Shown in pieces: positions 7,670 to 16,218 of a stretch of 64,000 nucleotides of DNA; position 1 is the stretch's first letter, and every line of letters begins with the position of its first letter. Source of the stretch: Prauserella endophytica (GTDB lineage: Bacteria > Actinomycetota > Actinomycetes > Mycobacteriales > Pseudonocardiaceae); assembly GCF_005146945.1 (NCBI RefSeq), contig NZ_SWMS01000007.1, positions 124,001 to 188,000 of the forward strand. Reading direction: 5' to 3'. The notes under the pieces were generated by a model. That model ran no database searches. It saw only the letters and a program-made list of their open reading frames with translations, and was not told where the DNA came from. Made by a program: the position numbers and the translations under genes.

Positions 7670-8142
7670 CGACCGGTGCGCGCTGCCGCGAGCGCGACGG
7701 CGGCGAGGGTGGGCAGCCAGCGGCGGCGGGTGTCGGGCGGCACGATCCAGCGCAGCGCGGGCGACCTCGGCACCTCGACCGGCACCGGGATCCGCTGCGG
7801 GCAGCCGAGGATCTCCACTCCGCGCGGCAGGTGGAGATCGGCGTTGACCTCGTCGTTCGGGTCGGCGAGGAACACCCAGTACGGGCGTGCGCCGTCGACG
7901 GCGAACACCGGGCCGGTCGCGTCGAGGCGGTGCAGCCGCTCGGCGAGCCCCACCGCGAGCGGCCTCGGCGCGGTCACCGCCACCATCCCGTGCCCGAGGT
8001 CGAGCAGCGGACGGCCGCCGCCCCACGTGACGGTCCAGCCGAGCACCGAACGGTACTCCGCGATGGTCCATCCCCCGCCGTTCTCGGCGAGGGGAGCGGA
8101 GTCTTCCGCGGGGCCGGGAGCGGCCAGCAGTGAGGCGGTCAT
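7663..8142 (-). CDS. Conserved hypothetical protein, 159 aa
   Basis: A 159-residue protein with good actinobacterial codon bias and an ATG preceded by an AGGAC-type site. I do not recognise a defined function. It contains a tryptophan- and glycine-rich segment (WTVTWGGGRPLLDLGHGMVA) and the stretch ARPYWVFLADPNDEV. The C-terminus (PPDTRRRWLPTLAAVALAAA) ends directly in the intergenic repeat, which provides the TGA. The layout faintly recalls N-terminal primase/polymerase-like hypotheticals of actinobacteria, but no catalytic motif is seen and I do not assert it. It is 28 bp downstream of the acyl-CoA ligase gene on the same strand and may be the tail of that operon. Confidence 0.6.
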   Translation of the reverse strand: MTASLLAAPGPAEDSAPLAENGGGWTIAEYRSVLGWTVTWGGGRPLLDLGHGMVAVTAPRPLAVGLAERLHRLDATGPVFAVDGARPYWVFLADPNDEVNADLHLPRGVEILGCPQRIPVPVEVPRSPALRWIVPPDTRRRWLPTLAAVALAAARTGRQ

Positions 8143-8170
8143 GGCAGTACGTCCTTTGTGCTCGGTCAGG

Positions 8171-9616
8171 TCACGACGGCGACCCTCGGTCGGCGAGCTG
8201 GTCCTTCATCACCTTGCCGGTGCTGTTCAGCGGGAGCTCGTCGAGGAACTCCACGGAGCGCGGCACCTTGAACCCGGCCATCCGCGTGCGGCTCCACGCG
8301 ATCAGGTCGTCGGCCGAGACCGGGCTCCTCGGCACGACGAACGCCTTGCCCACCTGGCCGAGGCGCTCGTCGGGCACGCCGATCACGGCGACCTGGGCCA
8401 CCGCGGGGTGTTCGAGGAGGAAACCCTCGATCTCGGCGGGATAGGCGTTGAACCCGCCCACGATGAACATGTCCTTCTTGCGCCCGACGATCCTCAGGTA
8501 CCCCCGCTCGTCGAGCGTGCCCAGGTCGCCGGTGTGCAGCCAGCCGTCCGGGTCGATGGCCTCCGCCGTGGCGGCCGGGTCGTCGAGGTAGCCCTGCATG
8601 ACGCTGTACCCGCGCACGAGCACCTCGCCGTCGCCGGCGATGCTCACCTCGACGCCGTCGCACGGCCTGCCGACCGTGGTGGCGATGTCGGTGAAGGAGT
8701 CACCGGGCCGCGACGCCGTGGCCGTGCCCGCCTCCGTCAGCCCGTACCCGGTCATGATCGACTGGAACGGCAGCTCCTCCCGGACACGGCGGATGAGCTC
8801 GACCGGGATGTCCGCCGCGCCGGTGACGGCGGCCCGCAGCGACGACAGGTCCCGGTCGCCCTGTGCCTCCAGCAGCGAGTGGTACAGCGTCGGCGGGCCG
8901 GGCAGCATGGTCACCCGCTCGCGCTCGACCAGGTCGAGCACCGTGCCGACGTCGAAAACCGGCACCGGCAGGATCGTCGCGCCGCGGATCAGCGACGCGA
9001 CGCAGCCCGCCTTGTAGCCGAACGTGTGGAAGAACGGGTTGACGATCAGGTAGCGGTCACCCCGCCTCAGGTCGGCGAGGTCGCACCACTCCGCGTACAG
9101 CCGCAGCGTCTGGGTGTGGTTCATCAGCACGCCCTTGGGCCGGCCCGTCGTGCCCGAGGTGAACACGATGTCGGCGATGTCCTCGCCTCGCACCTCGCGT
9201 TCGAACGGCGAACCGCTGGAAAGGAAATCCGACTTGAGGTCGATCACCGGAACCCCCGGCGGGGCAGGGTAGTCCTGGCCGAGGAAGCCCTTCTGCACGA
9301 GCACGGCCTTCGCCTCGCTGCGGCGGATGATGTCGCCTGCCTCCTCGGCCTTGAACCGGGTGTTGACCGGCACCAGCACGCCGCCCGCGGTCAGCAGGCC
9401 GAACGCCGCGATGATCCACTCGGCGGAGTTGGGTGCCCAGACGGCCACCCGGTCGCCCTTGCCGACCCCCGCCGAGGCGAAGGCCCCCGCCGCCACCCGC
9501 ACCCGCTCGACGAGCTGGGTGAAGGTGAGCCGCAGCGGCCCGTCGACGACCGCCTCGGCGTCCCCGAAGCGGTCGCCGGCGCTCAGGACCATCCGGGGGA
9601 TGGTCTCCCAGCTCAT
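8171..9616 (-). CDS. Acyl-CoA synthetase (FadD3-like AMP-forming ligase)
   Basis: A 481-residue adenylate-forming ligase that makes acyl-CoA from a carboxylic acid, ATP and CoA. The P-loop (VFTSGTTGRPKGVLMNH), the YGLTEAG motif, GWLHTGDLG and the C-terminal catalytic-lysine region (LPLNSTGKVMKDQL) are all intact. The closest style is the FadD3/HIP-CoA ligase branch used for steroid-ring remnants, but the match is only by eye. The start ATG overlaps the stop of the upstream amidohydrolase gene (ATGA), so the two are coupled. Expression is probably driven from the GAGAAT box at 10814. Confidence 0.92.
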   Translation of the reverse strand: MSWETIPRMVLSAGDRFGDAEAVVDGPLRLTFTQLVERVRVAAGAFASAGVGKGDRVAVWAPNSAEWIIAAFGLLTAGGVLVPVNTRFKAEEAGDIIRRSEAKAVLVQKGFLGQDYPAPPGVPVIDLKSDFLSSGSPFEREVRGEDIADIVFTSGTTGRPKGVLMNHTQTLRLYAEWCDLADLRRGDRYLIVNPFFHTFGYKAGCVASLIRGATILPVPVFDVGTVLDLVERERVTMLPGPPTLYHSLLEAQGDRDLSSLRAAVTGAADIPVELIRRVREELPFQSIMTGYGLTEAGTATASRPGDSFTDIATTVGRPCDGVEVSIAGDGEVLVRGYSVMQGYLDDPAATAEAIDPDGWLHTGDLGTLDERGYLRIVGRKKDMFIVGGFNAYPAEIEGFLLEHPAVAQVAVIGVPDERLGQVGKAFVVPRSPVSADDLIAWSRTRMAGFKVPRSVEFLDELPLNSTGKVMKDQLADRGSPS

Positions 9617-10791
9617 GCCGCGATCAGCCGGGCGAGGTTGCCGCCCATGATCTTGGCCTGGTCGGCCTCGCTCAGCTTGGCCAGCGCGTCGACGTAGCTG
9701 ACCGGGTCGGCGAGGCCCTCCGGGTGCGGGTAGTCGGAGCCGAACAGGACACGTTCGACGCCGATCAGGTCGGCCAGCTCCGCCATGTCCTCCTCCCAGA
9801 ACGGGCTCACGTGGATGTTGCGCTTGATGGCCTCCACCGGGTCGCCCAGGAACTCGTGCGGCATCTTCTTGTAGACGTCGGCGAGCGTGTCGAGCAGTGG
9901 AGCCAGCCAGGACGAGCCGTTCTCGATCACGGCGATCTTCAGCTCGGGGAAGCGGAACAGCGCGCCGTGGCAGACCCACGACGCCACCGCGTCCTGCACG
10001 GGCCGCCACTCGCCCACGGTGCGGAACGCGTTGGGCTTGAACGGGAGGAACTCGCGGTTGCCGCCTTCCCAGTCGTTGGCGTAGCGGCTGTAGCCGCTGT
10101 CGGAGGAGTGCATCGCCACGAGCACGCCGGTCTCCACGACGCGCTGCCAGAAGGGGTCGAACTCGGGCAATGCGAAGGAACGCGAGCCGCCGAAGCCAGG
10201 GACAGGGGCGGGCCGGACGAGGATCGCCCGCGCGCCGCGCTCGACGCACCACTCCAGTTCCTCGATCGCCTTTTCCACGATCGGCAGGCTGATGACGGGA
10301 ACCGTGAAGATGCGGTCGGAGTAGTTGAACGACCAGGTCTCGTACAGCCACTGGTTGAGCGAGTGGATGACGGCGTGGATCAGCTCGGGGTCGTCCCGCA
10401 TGCGCTCCTCGATGAGGCTCGCCAGCGTCGGGAACATCAGCGAGCGCTGGATGCCCAGCTCGTCCATGAGTTTCAGGCGCGCACCGGGTTCGCGGAACGC
10501 GGGAATCGACTTCATCGACTCGCCGAAGATCTCGCGCCGGGTCTTGCCCTCGGGATTGCCGACCCGGAAGTACTCCTCCATGGCGCCGGGCCGCGCGACG
10601 ACCTCGAACGTGGGGTTGGGGATGTACTCGCTGATGTGCCCCCGGATGGCGATCTTCGTACGGCCACGCACCTGCACGTACTCGATGGCGCCCTCGTATT
10701 CCTTCGGCAGGAACTTCGTCAGCGCCTCCTCGGTCTCGTACAGGTGGTTGTCCGCATCGAACAACGGGAAGGGCAGCTCGCGCGACGGCAT
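9613..10791 (-). CDS. Amidohydrolase family 2 metal-dependent hydrolase
   Basis: A 392-residue TIM-barrel hydrolase of the amidohydrolase-2 (ACMSD/LigW-like) family. The N-terminal FPLFDADNHLYE replaces the classical HxH with DxNH, as is common in actinobacterial members. SDYPHPEGLADP near the C-terminus gives the conserved metal-binding Asp. The start is the ATG at 10791, which has AGGAGGAT upstream. Relatives decarboxylate or hydrolyse aromatic or ring-opened acids. A second, related enzyme is encoded at 38156. A perfect GAGAAT-N3-ATTCTC box ends 23 bp upstream of the start, and the downstream ligase is coupled, which suggests a hydrolysis-then-activation pair. Confidence 0.88.
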   Translation of the reverse strand: MPSRELPFPLFDADNHLYETEEALTKFLPKEYEGAIEYVQVRGRTKIAIRGHISEYIPNPTFEVVARPGAMEEYFRVGNPEGKTRREIFGESMKSIPAFREPGARLKLMDELGIQRSLMFPTLASLIEERMRDDPELIHAVIHSLNQWLYETWSFNYSDRIFTVPVISLPIVEKAIEELEWCVERGARAILVRPAPVPGFGGSRSFALPEFDPFWQRVVETGVLVAMHSSDSGYSRYANDWEGGNREFLPFKPNAFRTVGEWRPVQDAVASWVCHGALFRFPELKIAVIENGSSWLAPLLDTLADVYKKMPHEFLGDPVEAIKRNIHVSPFWEEDMAELADLIGVERVLFGSDYPHPEGLADPVSYVDALAKLSEADQAKIMGGNLARLIAA

Positions 10792-10813
10792 GAGATCCTC
10801 CTTTGCTTTTGGT

Positions 10814-10828
10814 GAGAATGTTATTCTC
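10814..10828. promoter_or_regulatory. GAGAAT box (GAGAATGTTATTCTC), perfect arms
   Basis: Both 6-bp arms match the window-wide consensus GAGAAT-N3-ATTCTC exactly. It lies 23 bp upstream of the amidohydrolase ATG and overlaps the stop codon of the preceding ligase gene, marking a promoter inside what would otherwise look like one operon. Confidence 0.8.
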
Positions 10829-12365
10829 TTCTGGCGCGTGCCGCAATGTCCTGCCGCAGCAGGAACTTCTGGACCTTGCCGCTCGCGGTGCGCGGGAAGT
10901 CCTCGACCTCGTGCAGCTCCTCGGGCCACTTCTGCCTGGCCAGTCCCGCCGCTTCCAGGTGGGCCCGCAGCTCGTCCAGCGAGGGAGCACGCTCGCCCGG
11001 CCTCACCCGGACGACGGCCGCGGCGTGCTCTCCGAGCCGCCCGTCGGGGGCGGCGACCACGGCGACCTCGGCGATGGCGGGCAGGCCGAGCAGCACCTCC
11101 TCGACCTCGGCGGCACTGATGTTCTCGCCGCCGCGGATGATCACGTCGGCCTTGCGGTCGGTGATCGTCAGGTAGCCGTCCTCGTCGAGCACGCCGATGT
11201 CACCGGTGTGGTACCAGCCCTCGCCGTCGAACGCGCGCTTGGTGAGCTCCTCGTCGGTGTAGCCGAGACACAGGTCCGGGCCACGCGTGAGGATCTCGCC
11301 GTCCTCGGCAATGCGGAGCTCCACGCCGGGGCAGGCGTCGCCGTCGGTGTGCAGGCGCTTGCCGACGGGTGCCGTGTACCTCGAGCACGTCACCGACGGG
11401 TGCTCTGTGCTGCCGTAGGAGCGGAACACCGTGATACCCAGGCTTTCGAGGCGCGTGGTGATCGCCGACGGCACCGCCGACCCGCCGAGGCCCGCGTACT
11501 TCAGCCCGCGCAGGTGGTGCGGCCGGAAGTCGGGATGGTCGAGCACGCTCGTGACGTAGTACGGCACTCCCCCGCCCACGCTCAGGCCGTCGCTGTCGAT
11601 GAGCCTCAGCACCTGGGCCGGATCCCAGACGTCGGCGAGGTTCACCGGCCGCTGGTCGAGCACGGGGATGAGGAACGCGTTCACCATGCCGATGAAGTGC
11701 CCGACCGGTGCCGAGGTGAGCTGAAGTCCCCGGTCCGGAGGGTAGCGCCCGGCGAGCTGGCGGGTCTCGAAGCCGAGCGTCCGATGGCTGTGGACCACGC
11801 CCTTGGGGTCGCGCGTCGTGCCGGAGGTGAAGGCGATCAGCGCCGGGCACGCCGGGTCGACGGGGAGCACGCCGGACATCGGCTCGGCGGCGAGCAGGTC
11901 GTCGAAGTCCCTGCCCACGACACCGACCACGGGCACGCCCGCGCAGAGGTCCGGCCGGAACTCCAGGCGCCCGAAGCGCTCGGCCGTGACGAACACGCGC
12001 GGCTTGCTGACATCGAGGATGTACTCCAGCTCCTTACGGCCGTAGAAGTGGACGATCGGTACCACGGCGGCGCCGAGAAACGCCGAAGCCCAGAACACCG
12101 CGGCCGCCTCCATCCAGTTGGGCAGCTGGAACGCGACGACGTCACCGGGGCCCACCCCTCGCTCGCGCAGTCCGCCGGCGAGCCTGCGCGCGACGTGCTC
12201 GACGTCGCGGAACGTTCCCGACCACGGTCGCTCGGCCGAATGCACCCGGAAGTCCGTGTCCGGCGCGGCATCGAGGCCACGCACCAGCAGGTCGCCGATC
12301 GTCTCGCGGGTCCACCACCCTTCGGCCTCGTAGCGCTCGGTCAGCTCGGCGGGAATCTTTCGCAT
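10821..12365 (-). CDS. AMP-dependent acyl-CoA synthetase
   Basis: A 514-residue adenylate-forming ligase. It shows the P-loop AFTSGTTRDPKGVVHSHR, the motif RSYGSTEHPS in place of the usual YGxTE, the GWYHTGDIGVLDEDGYL segment, and PRTASGKVQKFLLRQ with the catalytic lysine. The ATG at 12365 is preferred because the alignable sequence (KIPAELTERYEAEGWWTRET) begins there; an upstream in-frame ATG would overlap the GAGAAT boxes. The N-terminus with the EGWWTRETIGDLL stretch is common in ligases acting on cyclohexane or aromatic acids, though the substrate is not readable. A promoter with two boxes lies at 12411-12447. Confidence 0.9.
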   Translation of the reverse strand: MRKIPAELTERYEAEGWWTRETIGDLLVRGLDAAPDTDFRVHSAERPWSGTFRDVEHVARRLAGGLRERGVGPGDVVAFQLPNWMEAAAVFWASAFLGAAVVPIVHFYGRKELEYILDVSKPRVFVTAERFGRLEFRPDLCAGVPVVGVVGRDFDDLLAAEPMSGVLPVDPACPALIAFTSGTTRDPKGVVHSHRTLGFETRQLAGRYPPDRGLQLTSAPVGHFIGMVNAFLIPVLDQRPVNLADVWDPAQVLRLIDSDGLSVGGGVPYYVTSVLDHPDFRPHHLRGLKYAGLGGSAVPSAITTRLESLGITVFRSYGSTEHPSVTCSRYTAPVGKRLHTDGDACPGVELRIAEDGEILTRGPDLCLGYTDEELTKRAFDGEGWYHTGDIGVLDEDGYLTITDRKADVIIRGGENISAAEVEEVLLGLPAIAEVAVVAAPDGRLGEHAAAVVRVRPGERAPSLDELRAHLEAAGLARQKWPEELHEVEDFPRTASGKVQKFLLRQDIAARARRE

Positions 12366-12410
12366 GGCGGGGGGCTCCGATCGGGTCCGGAACGAGCGGC
12401 GATCGATCGT

Positions 12411-12447
12411 GAATATGCTATTCTCTTCATCAGAGAATGCCAATATC
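12411..12447. promoter_or_regulatory. Two GAGAAT-type boxes in tandem, 22 bp apart
   Basis: Box one is GAATATGCTATTCTC (12411-12425) and box two is GAGAATGCCAATATC (12433-12447), each with two mismatches to GAGAAT-N3-ATTCTC. Their centres are 22 bp apart, two helical turns. Between them the inner halves form ATTCTC-N7-GAGAAT, an arrangement echoed at 39843-39860. They sit between the minus-strand ligase (start 12365) and the plus-strand gene at 12507 and could control both. Confidence 0.7.
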
Positions 12448-12506
12448 CTCACGAAGGCCGCCGCTCATGGACGAACGGCGGGACACGGTGGAAAGGGTGA
12501 TGAACC

Positions 12507-13226
12507 GTGGGCGATGACGTGAGTGTCGAGGAGAGCCCCGTCGGGCCGGTGATCCGGCCTGCGGAGGACACCGAACTGGTCATTCTCTATCTGCACGGCA
12601 ACCAGGACGGCCCGGAGCCGGCGCTGGACCTCGCGCGCAGGCTGGCCCTGCTGACGGGTGCGACGGTCGTCTGTCCGCGCTACCGGTCGGCCTTCCCCGC
12701 CGCGCTCATAGACGCCCATTCCGGCTACAGCTACTGCCAGGCCGCGGGGCCGGTGGTGGTTCTCGGCGAGGGGATCGGTGCCGCGCTCGCGACCGCGATG
12801 CTGGTGCAGCTGCGCGACTCGGAGGCCACCTCACCACGGTGCGCGGTGCTGCTCTCCGCGCTGCTGGACCTGACGCTGGAGACCAAGAGCCTGCTGTTCA
12901 ACGCCAGCACCGATCCGGCGTTCGACATCATCGCGCTGCGACAGCGCGTCACCGCGTACGCGCGCAACACGCCGCTGACCGACTCGCGGCTGAGCCCGCT
13001 GTACGCGAACCTCCACGGCCTGCCGCCCATCCAGCTGCTGGCCGCGGGCACCGACCCCCTGCTCGACGACTCGCTGGCCTTCGCGACCCGCGCGGCGCGC
13101 TCACGCGTCACCGTGGACCTGCAGGTGTGGCCGGAGAACACGAGCTTCCGCGCCGAGGCCGTGCAGGCGATGGCCGACTTCATCAGGGCCAAGCACCCAG
13201 CGATGCGCGCCGGCGCGCCCGCCTGA
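12507..13226 (+). CDS. Alpha/beta-hydrolase-fold protein with degenerate active site
   Basis: A 239-residue protein with the shape of the hormone-sensitive-lipase (HSL) esterase branch: YLHGNQDG where HGGG is expected, and RSAFPAALIDA equivalent to the family's APEHPFPA segment. Family members hydrolyse acyl esters with a Ser-Asp-His triad. Here the nucleophile elbow reads G87-E-G-I-G, with Gly89 in the Ser position. The Asp region (AAGTDPLLDDS) is kept, but the His expected in the WPENTSF stretch is absent. It is therefore probably not an ordinary esterase and may be a binding or regulatory paralogue. It diverges from a ligase gene across the paired boxes at 12411, and a hairpin repeat follows its stop. 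Confidence 0.75.
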   Translation: MGDDVSVEESPVGPVIRPAEDTELVILYLHGNQDGPEPALDLARRLALLTGATVVCPRYRSAFPAALIDAHSGYSYCQAAGPVVVLGEGIGAALATAMLVQLRDSEATSPRCAVLLSALLDLTLETKSLLFNASTDPAFDIIALRQRVTAYARNTPLTDSRLSPLYANLHGLPPIQLLAAGTDPLLDDSLAFATRAARSRVTVDLQVWPENTSFRAEAVQAMADFIRAKHPAMRAGAPA

Positions 13227-13244
13227 GCTCACGCGAGGGCATCC

Positions 13245-13305
13245 ATCCGCAGTGAAGGCCACCTTGCCTGCGTTGAACGCAGGCAAGGTGGCCTTCACTG
13301 CGGAT
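13245..13305. repeat. Perfect 30-bp-arm inverted repeat of the AGTGAAGG family
   Basis: Two 30-base arms that are exact reverse complements flank a single central base. Each arm contains GCAGTGAAGGCCACC and TTGCCTGCG, the same words as in the 7532 cluster. It separates the convergent genes ending at 13226 and 13325 and would form a very stable hairpin in RNA from either strand, so it probably terminates both. A short tandem GGATGTGC run (13302-13323) follows. Confidence 0.85.
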
Positions 13306-13324
13306 GTGCGGATGTGCGGATGGC

Positions 13325-14533
13325 TCAGGTCACCGCGCCCGCTTCCTTGAGCGCGATGATGCGGTCCCAGTCGAGCCCGAGTTCCAGGAGGATCTCCTCG
13401 GTCTGCGCGGCGAAGGACGGCGCCGCCGTCAGCTCGGGCGCGGTGACGTCGAACTGCGCCGGGCTCGCGACCAGCTCCAGCTCCCCCGCCCTCCGCACGT
13501 ACTCGTTGGCGCGCACCTGCTCGTCGGCCGCCGCCTGGAGCGTGTCCTGCACCGGCGCCCACGGCCCGGCGAGGGTCGCGAACCGACGGGACCACTCGGC
13601 GAGCGGGCGAGCCGCGAAGACCTCCCGCAGGATCGCCACGGCCTCCGCGGTGTTGGCGGCGATCGCCTCCGCCGTGGCGAAACGGGGATCGTCGGCCAGC
13701 TCGGGACGGTCGATGTGGTGGCACACGTCGGCCCAGAACTTCGCGGGCTGCAGCATCATCAGCGACAGGTAGCGGCCGTCGGCCGTGCGGTAGAGACCGG
13801 ACAGCGGGTTCGCGGGCGAGCCGTGCGCTCCCGGCGTGGTGCCCTCCCACGGCTCGCCGAGCCGCAGCGAAATCCCGATCGCCTGCCCCATCGCCCACAG
13901 CCCGCTGCCGAGCAGCGAGACGTCCACGACGGACGGTTCGCCGGTGCGCTCCCGCTTCACCAGCGCGGCCGCGATGCCACCGGCGAGGTTCGTGCCGGAC
14001 ACCGTGTCGCCGTAGGCGGGGGCGGGCGGGTTGATCATGCCCTCCGTGCCGGGTGGGGTGACACTGGCCGCGGTGGACGCCCGGCACCAGAACGCCGTCA
14101 TGTCGTATCCGCCGCGGTCGGCCTCGGGGCCGCGCGGTCCGAGCGCGCTCCCCCGCGCGTAGACGATCTTCGGGTTCACCTCGCGAATGTCGTCCACGTC
14201 GATGCCGAACTTCCGCCGGGCCTGCGGCAGGAAACTGGTGAGGAACACGTCCGCGCGCCGGGCCAGCTCGTGCAGCACCTCCCGGCCCTCCGGCCGGGAC
14301 ATGTCGAGGCCGAGGCTGCGCTTGCCCCGGTTGGCGTGCTCGATGTTGGGGTTCGGGTCGCCCTCCACGACGTAGCGGCCGGTGCGCCGCAGCCCGCGCT
14401 GCGGGTCGCCGGTGACGGCGTGCTCGACCTTGATGACGTCGGCTCCCCAGTCGGCGAGCACCGCGCCCGCCGAGGGGACGAAGCCGTACATCGCGACCTC
14501 GAGCACGCGGATTCCCTCGAGCGGCCCGCTCAT
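13325..14533 (-). CDS. Class III CoA-transferase
   Basis: A 402-residue CaiB/BaiF-family CoA-transferase. The N-terminus (GIRVLEVAMYGFVPSAGAVL; ADVIKVEHAVTGDP), the RGKRSLGLDMSRPEG segment and the catalytic Asp region (APAYGDTVSGTNLAGGI) are in the expected order. It transfers CoA to a carboxylic acid without ATP. The ATG overlaps the stop of the upstream aldehyde dehydrogenase gene, and the pair reads logically: aldehyde oxidised to acid, acid converted to its CoA thioester. The promoter is the box at 16047. The 3' end faces the hairpin at 13245. Confidence 0.92.
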   Translation of the reverse strand: MSGPLEGIRVLEVAMYGFVPSAGAVLADWGADVIKVEHAVTGDPQRGLRRTGRYVVEGDPNPNIEHANRGKRSLGLDMSRPEGREVLHELARRADVFLTSFLPQARRKFGIDVDDIREVNPKIVYARGSALGPRGPEADRGGYDMTAFWCRASTAASVTPPGTEGMINPPAPAYGDTVSGTNLAGGIAAALVKRERTGEPSVVDVSLLGSGLWAMGQAIGISLRLGEPWEGTTPGAHGSPANPLSGLYRTADGRYLSLMMLQPAKFWADVCHHIDRPELADDPRFATAEAIAANTAEAVAILREVFAARPLAEWSRRFATLAGPWAPVQDTLQAAADEQVRANEYVRRAGELELVASPAQFDVTAPELTAAPSFAAQTEEILLELGLDWDRIIALKEAGAVT

Positions 14534-16026
14534 GCGACCACCGCCGCGAAGGTCTTGCGCTCCTGGAACTCCTCGAGCCCCGCGGTGCCCATCTCCCTGC
14601 CGATGCCCGACTGCTTGTACCCGCCGAACGGCGCGTCGGGCGCGAAGAAGTTGCCCCCGTTGATGCTCAGCGTCCCGGTGCGGATCCGCCGCGCCACCGC
14701 GACGGCCCTGTCCTCGTCCGCGCTGTAGACGGCTCCGGAGAGGCCGTAGATGGAGTTGTTGGCGATACGCACCGCGTGGTCCTCGTCGTCGTACGGGATC
14801 ATCGCCAGCACCGGACCGAACACCTCCTCCTGCGCGAGCTCACTGTCCGGATCCACATTCGCCAGCAACGTCGGCGTGTAGAAGAACCCGGGATCCACCT
14901 TCTCGCCCCCCGTCACGAGCACCGCCCCGGCCTCCACAGCCCGCCGCACCATCCCGTCCACCTTCTCCCGCTGCCGCTCACTGATCAACGGACCCATATA
15001 CGTCTTCGGATCCCCCGGATCCCCATAGGAAACGTGGGCGAGGTTCGCCGCGACCTGCTCCGCGATCGCGTCGTGGTGCGCGCGGGGCACGAGCAGTCGC
15101 GTGGTGAGCGCGCAGCCCTGGCCGGCGTGCGCGCAGATGGTGAACGCCGCGAACTGCGCGCAGGCAGCGAAGTCGGCGTCGTCGAGCACGAGCATCGCCG
15201 ACTTGCCACCGAGTTCGAGGAAGACCCGCTTCACGGTGCGGCTGGCGTCGGCCATGATCTGCCTGCCCGTGGCGGTGGACCCGGTGAACGTGACCACGTC
15301 GACGTCCGGCGACGACGTGAGCAGCTTCCCGACCTCGATGTCGGAGGAGGTCACCACGTTCACGACCCCGGCCGGGATGTCGGTGTGCGAGGCGATCAGC
15401 TCACCCAGCGCCAGCGTCACCAGCGGCGTGTCCGGCGCGCCCTTGAGCACCACCGTGCACCCTGCCGCCAGCGCGGGAGCGAGCTTCGCCAGCGCGAGCT
15501 GGTTCGGGTAGTTGTAGGCGATGATCGCGGCCACCACGCCCGCCGCCTCCTTCTCCACCCAGCGCCGGTGGCGGCGGCCGCGGATCTCGGCGATTCCGAG
15601 GTCCTCGGTGAGCGGGTGCTCGCGGAGCAGATCGGCGTAGTACTTCACCAGCTCGATCGGCTCGTCGAGCTGCGCGCCGTAGGTGAGCATGCGCGGCGCG
15701 CCCACGTCGGCGATGGTCAGCTCCCGCAGCTGTTCCTTGTGCTCGGTCAGCACCCGGTACAGCTGGTCGAGGCACCGGATCCGCAGCTCCACGTCCGTCG
15801 CCCAGCTCGTGGTGTCGAAGGCGCGGCGGGCCGCGGCGACTGCGTTCGCCGCCTGGTCGACCGTGGCGTCCGGGGCGTGCCCCAGCACCTCACCGGTCGC
15901 GGGGTTACGCGAGGGAAAGCTCCGCTGCGCCTCGACAAGCCAGCCGTCGATGAGCAGTCGCCTCGCGGCGCCGCCGTCCGGCCGGCCGGCAGCGCCGGCG
16001 ATGGGCGCCTCGTCCTGAGCTCGCAT
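14530..16026 (-). CDS. NAD(P)-dependent aldehyde dehydrogenase
   Basis: A 498-residue aldehyde dehydrogenase of normal length. It shows the cofactor-binding PNQLALAKLAPALAAG and TFTGSTATGRQ stretches, the general-base Glu in LELGGKSAMLVLDD, the catalytic Cys in HAGQGCALTTRLLV, and the C-terminal SGIGREMGTAGLEEF. It oxidises an aldehyde to the carboxylate. It shares an ATGA overlap with the CoA-transferase gene and diverges from the mycofactocin-type dehydrogenase/P450 operon. Alcohol to aldehyde to acid to CoA ester is therefore encoded around one intergenic region (16027-16218) that carries two GAGAAT-type boxes. Confidence 0.93.
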   Translation of the reverse strand: MRAQDEAPIAGAAGRPDGGAARRLLIDGWLVEAQRSFPSRNPATGEVLGHAPDATVDQAANAVAAARRAFDTTSWATDVELRIRCLDQLYRVLTEHKEQLRELTIADVGAPRMLTYGAQLDEPIELVKYYADLLREHPLTEDLGIAEIRGRRHRRWVEKEAAGVVAAIIAYNYPNQLALAKLAPALAAGCTVVLKGAPDTPLVTLALGELIASHTDIPAGVVNVVTSSDIEVGKLLTSSPDVDVVTFTGSTATGRQIMADASRTVKRVFLELGGKSAMLVLDDADFAACAQFAAFTICAHAGQGCALTTRLLVPRAHHDAIAEQVAANLAHVSYGDPGDPKTYMGPLISERQREKVDGMVRRAVEAGAVLVTGGEKVDPGFFYTPTLLANVDPDSELAQEEVFGPVLAMIPYDDEDHAVRIANNSIYGLSGAVYSADEDRAVAVARRIRTGTLSINGGNFFAPDAPFGGYKQSGIGREMGTAGLEEFQERKTFAAVVA

Positions 16027-16046
16027 CCCGCCTCCTCGATGAGCGT

Positions 16047-16061
16047 GGAAATGATGTTCTC
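16047..16061. promoter_or_regulatory. GAGAAT-type box (GGAAATGATGTTCTC)
   Basis: Imperfect copy of the consensus, 21 bp upstream of the aldehyde dehydrogenase ATG on the minus strand. Its arms GGAAAT and GTTCTC are exactly those of the box before the Rieske oxygenase gene (46839-46853, opposite strand), supporting it as a real variant and not chance. Confidence 0.6.
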
Positions 16062-16147
16062 ACAACTGAAAACACGGTGCTTCCAGCTCGCCACCCTAGC
16101 AGCGACCGAAGAGTCCGTCATGAAGGTCTTTCCGCACGGCAGGCTTT

Positions 16148-16162
16148 GAGAGTATGGTTCTC
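16148..16162. promoter_or_regulatory. GAGAAT-type box (GAGAGTATGGTTCTC)
   Basis: Imperfect copy with two mismatches to the consensus, 56 bp upstream of the mycofactocin-type SDR gene that opens the P450 operon. Together with the box at 16047 it would let one regulator control both divergent units. Confidence 0.55.
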
Positions 16163-16218
16163 GTATTCGAAACTCAGCTTCTTGTGCCATCGGCCGCGCT
16201 CGGGAAAGGACCACAACC

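Noticed and set aside
7663-8142. Call as a primase/polymerase-like protein
   Set aside because: Only a vague resemblance; no acidic catalytic motif seen, so left as hypothetical.
10794-12500. Long plus-strand open frames opposite the ligase and amidohydrolase genes (similar ones oppose most minus-strand genes)
   Set aside because: They are antisense shadows; the opposite strand encodes full-length families with intact catalytic motifs.
13302-13323. Tandem GGATGTGC run as a CRISPR-like or satellite array
   Set aside because: Only about two and a half 8-bp units beside a hairpin; no spacers.
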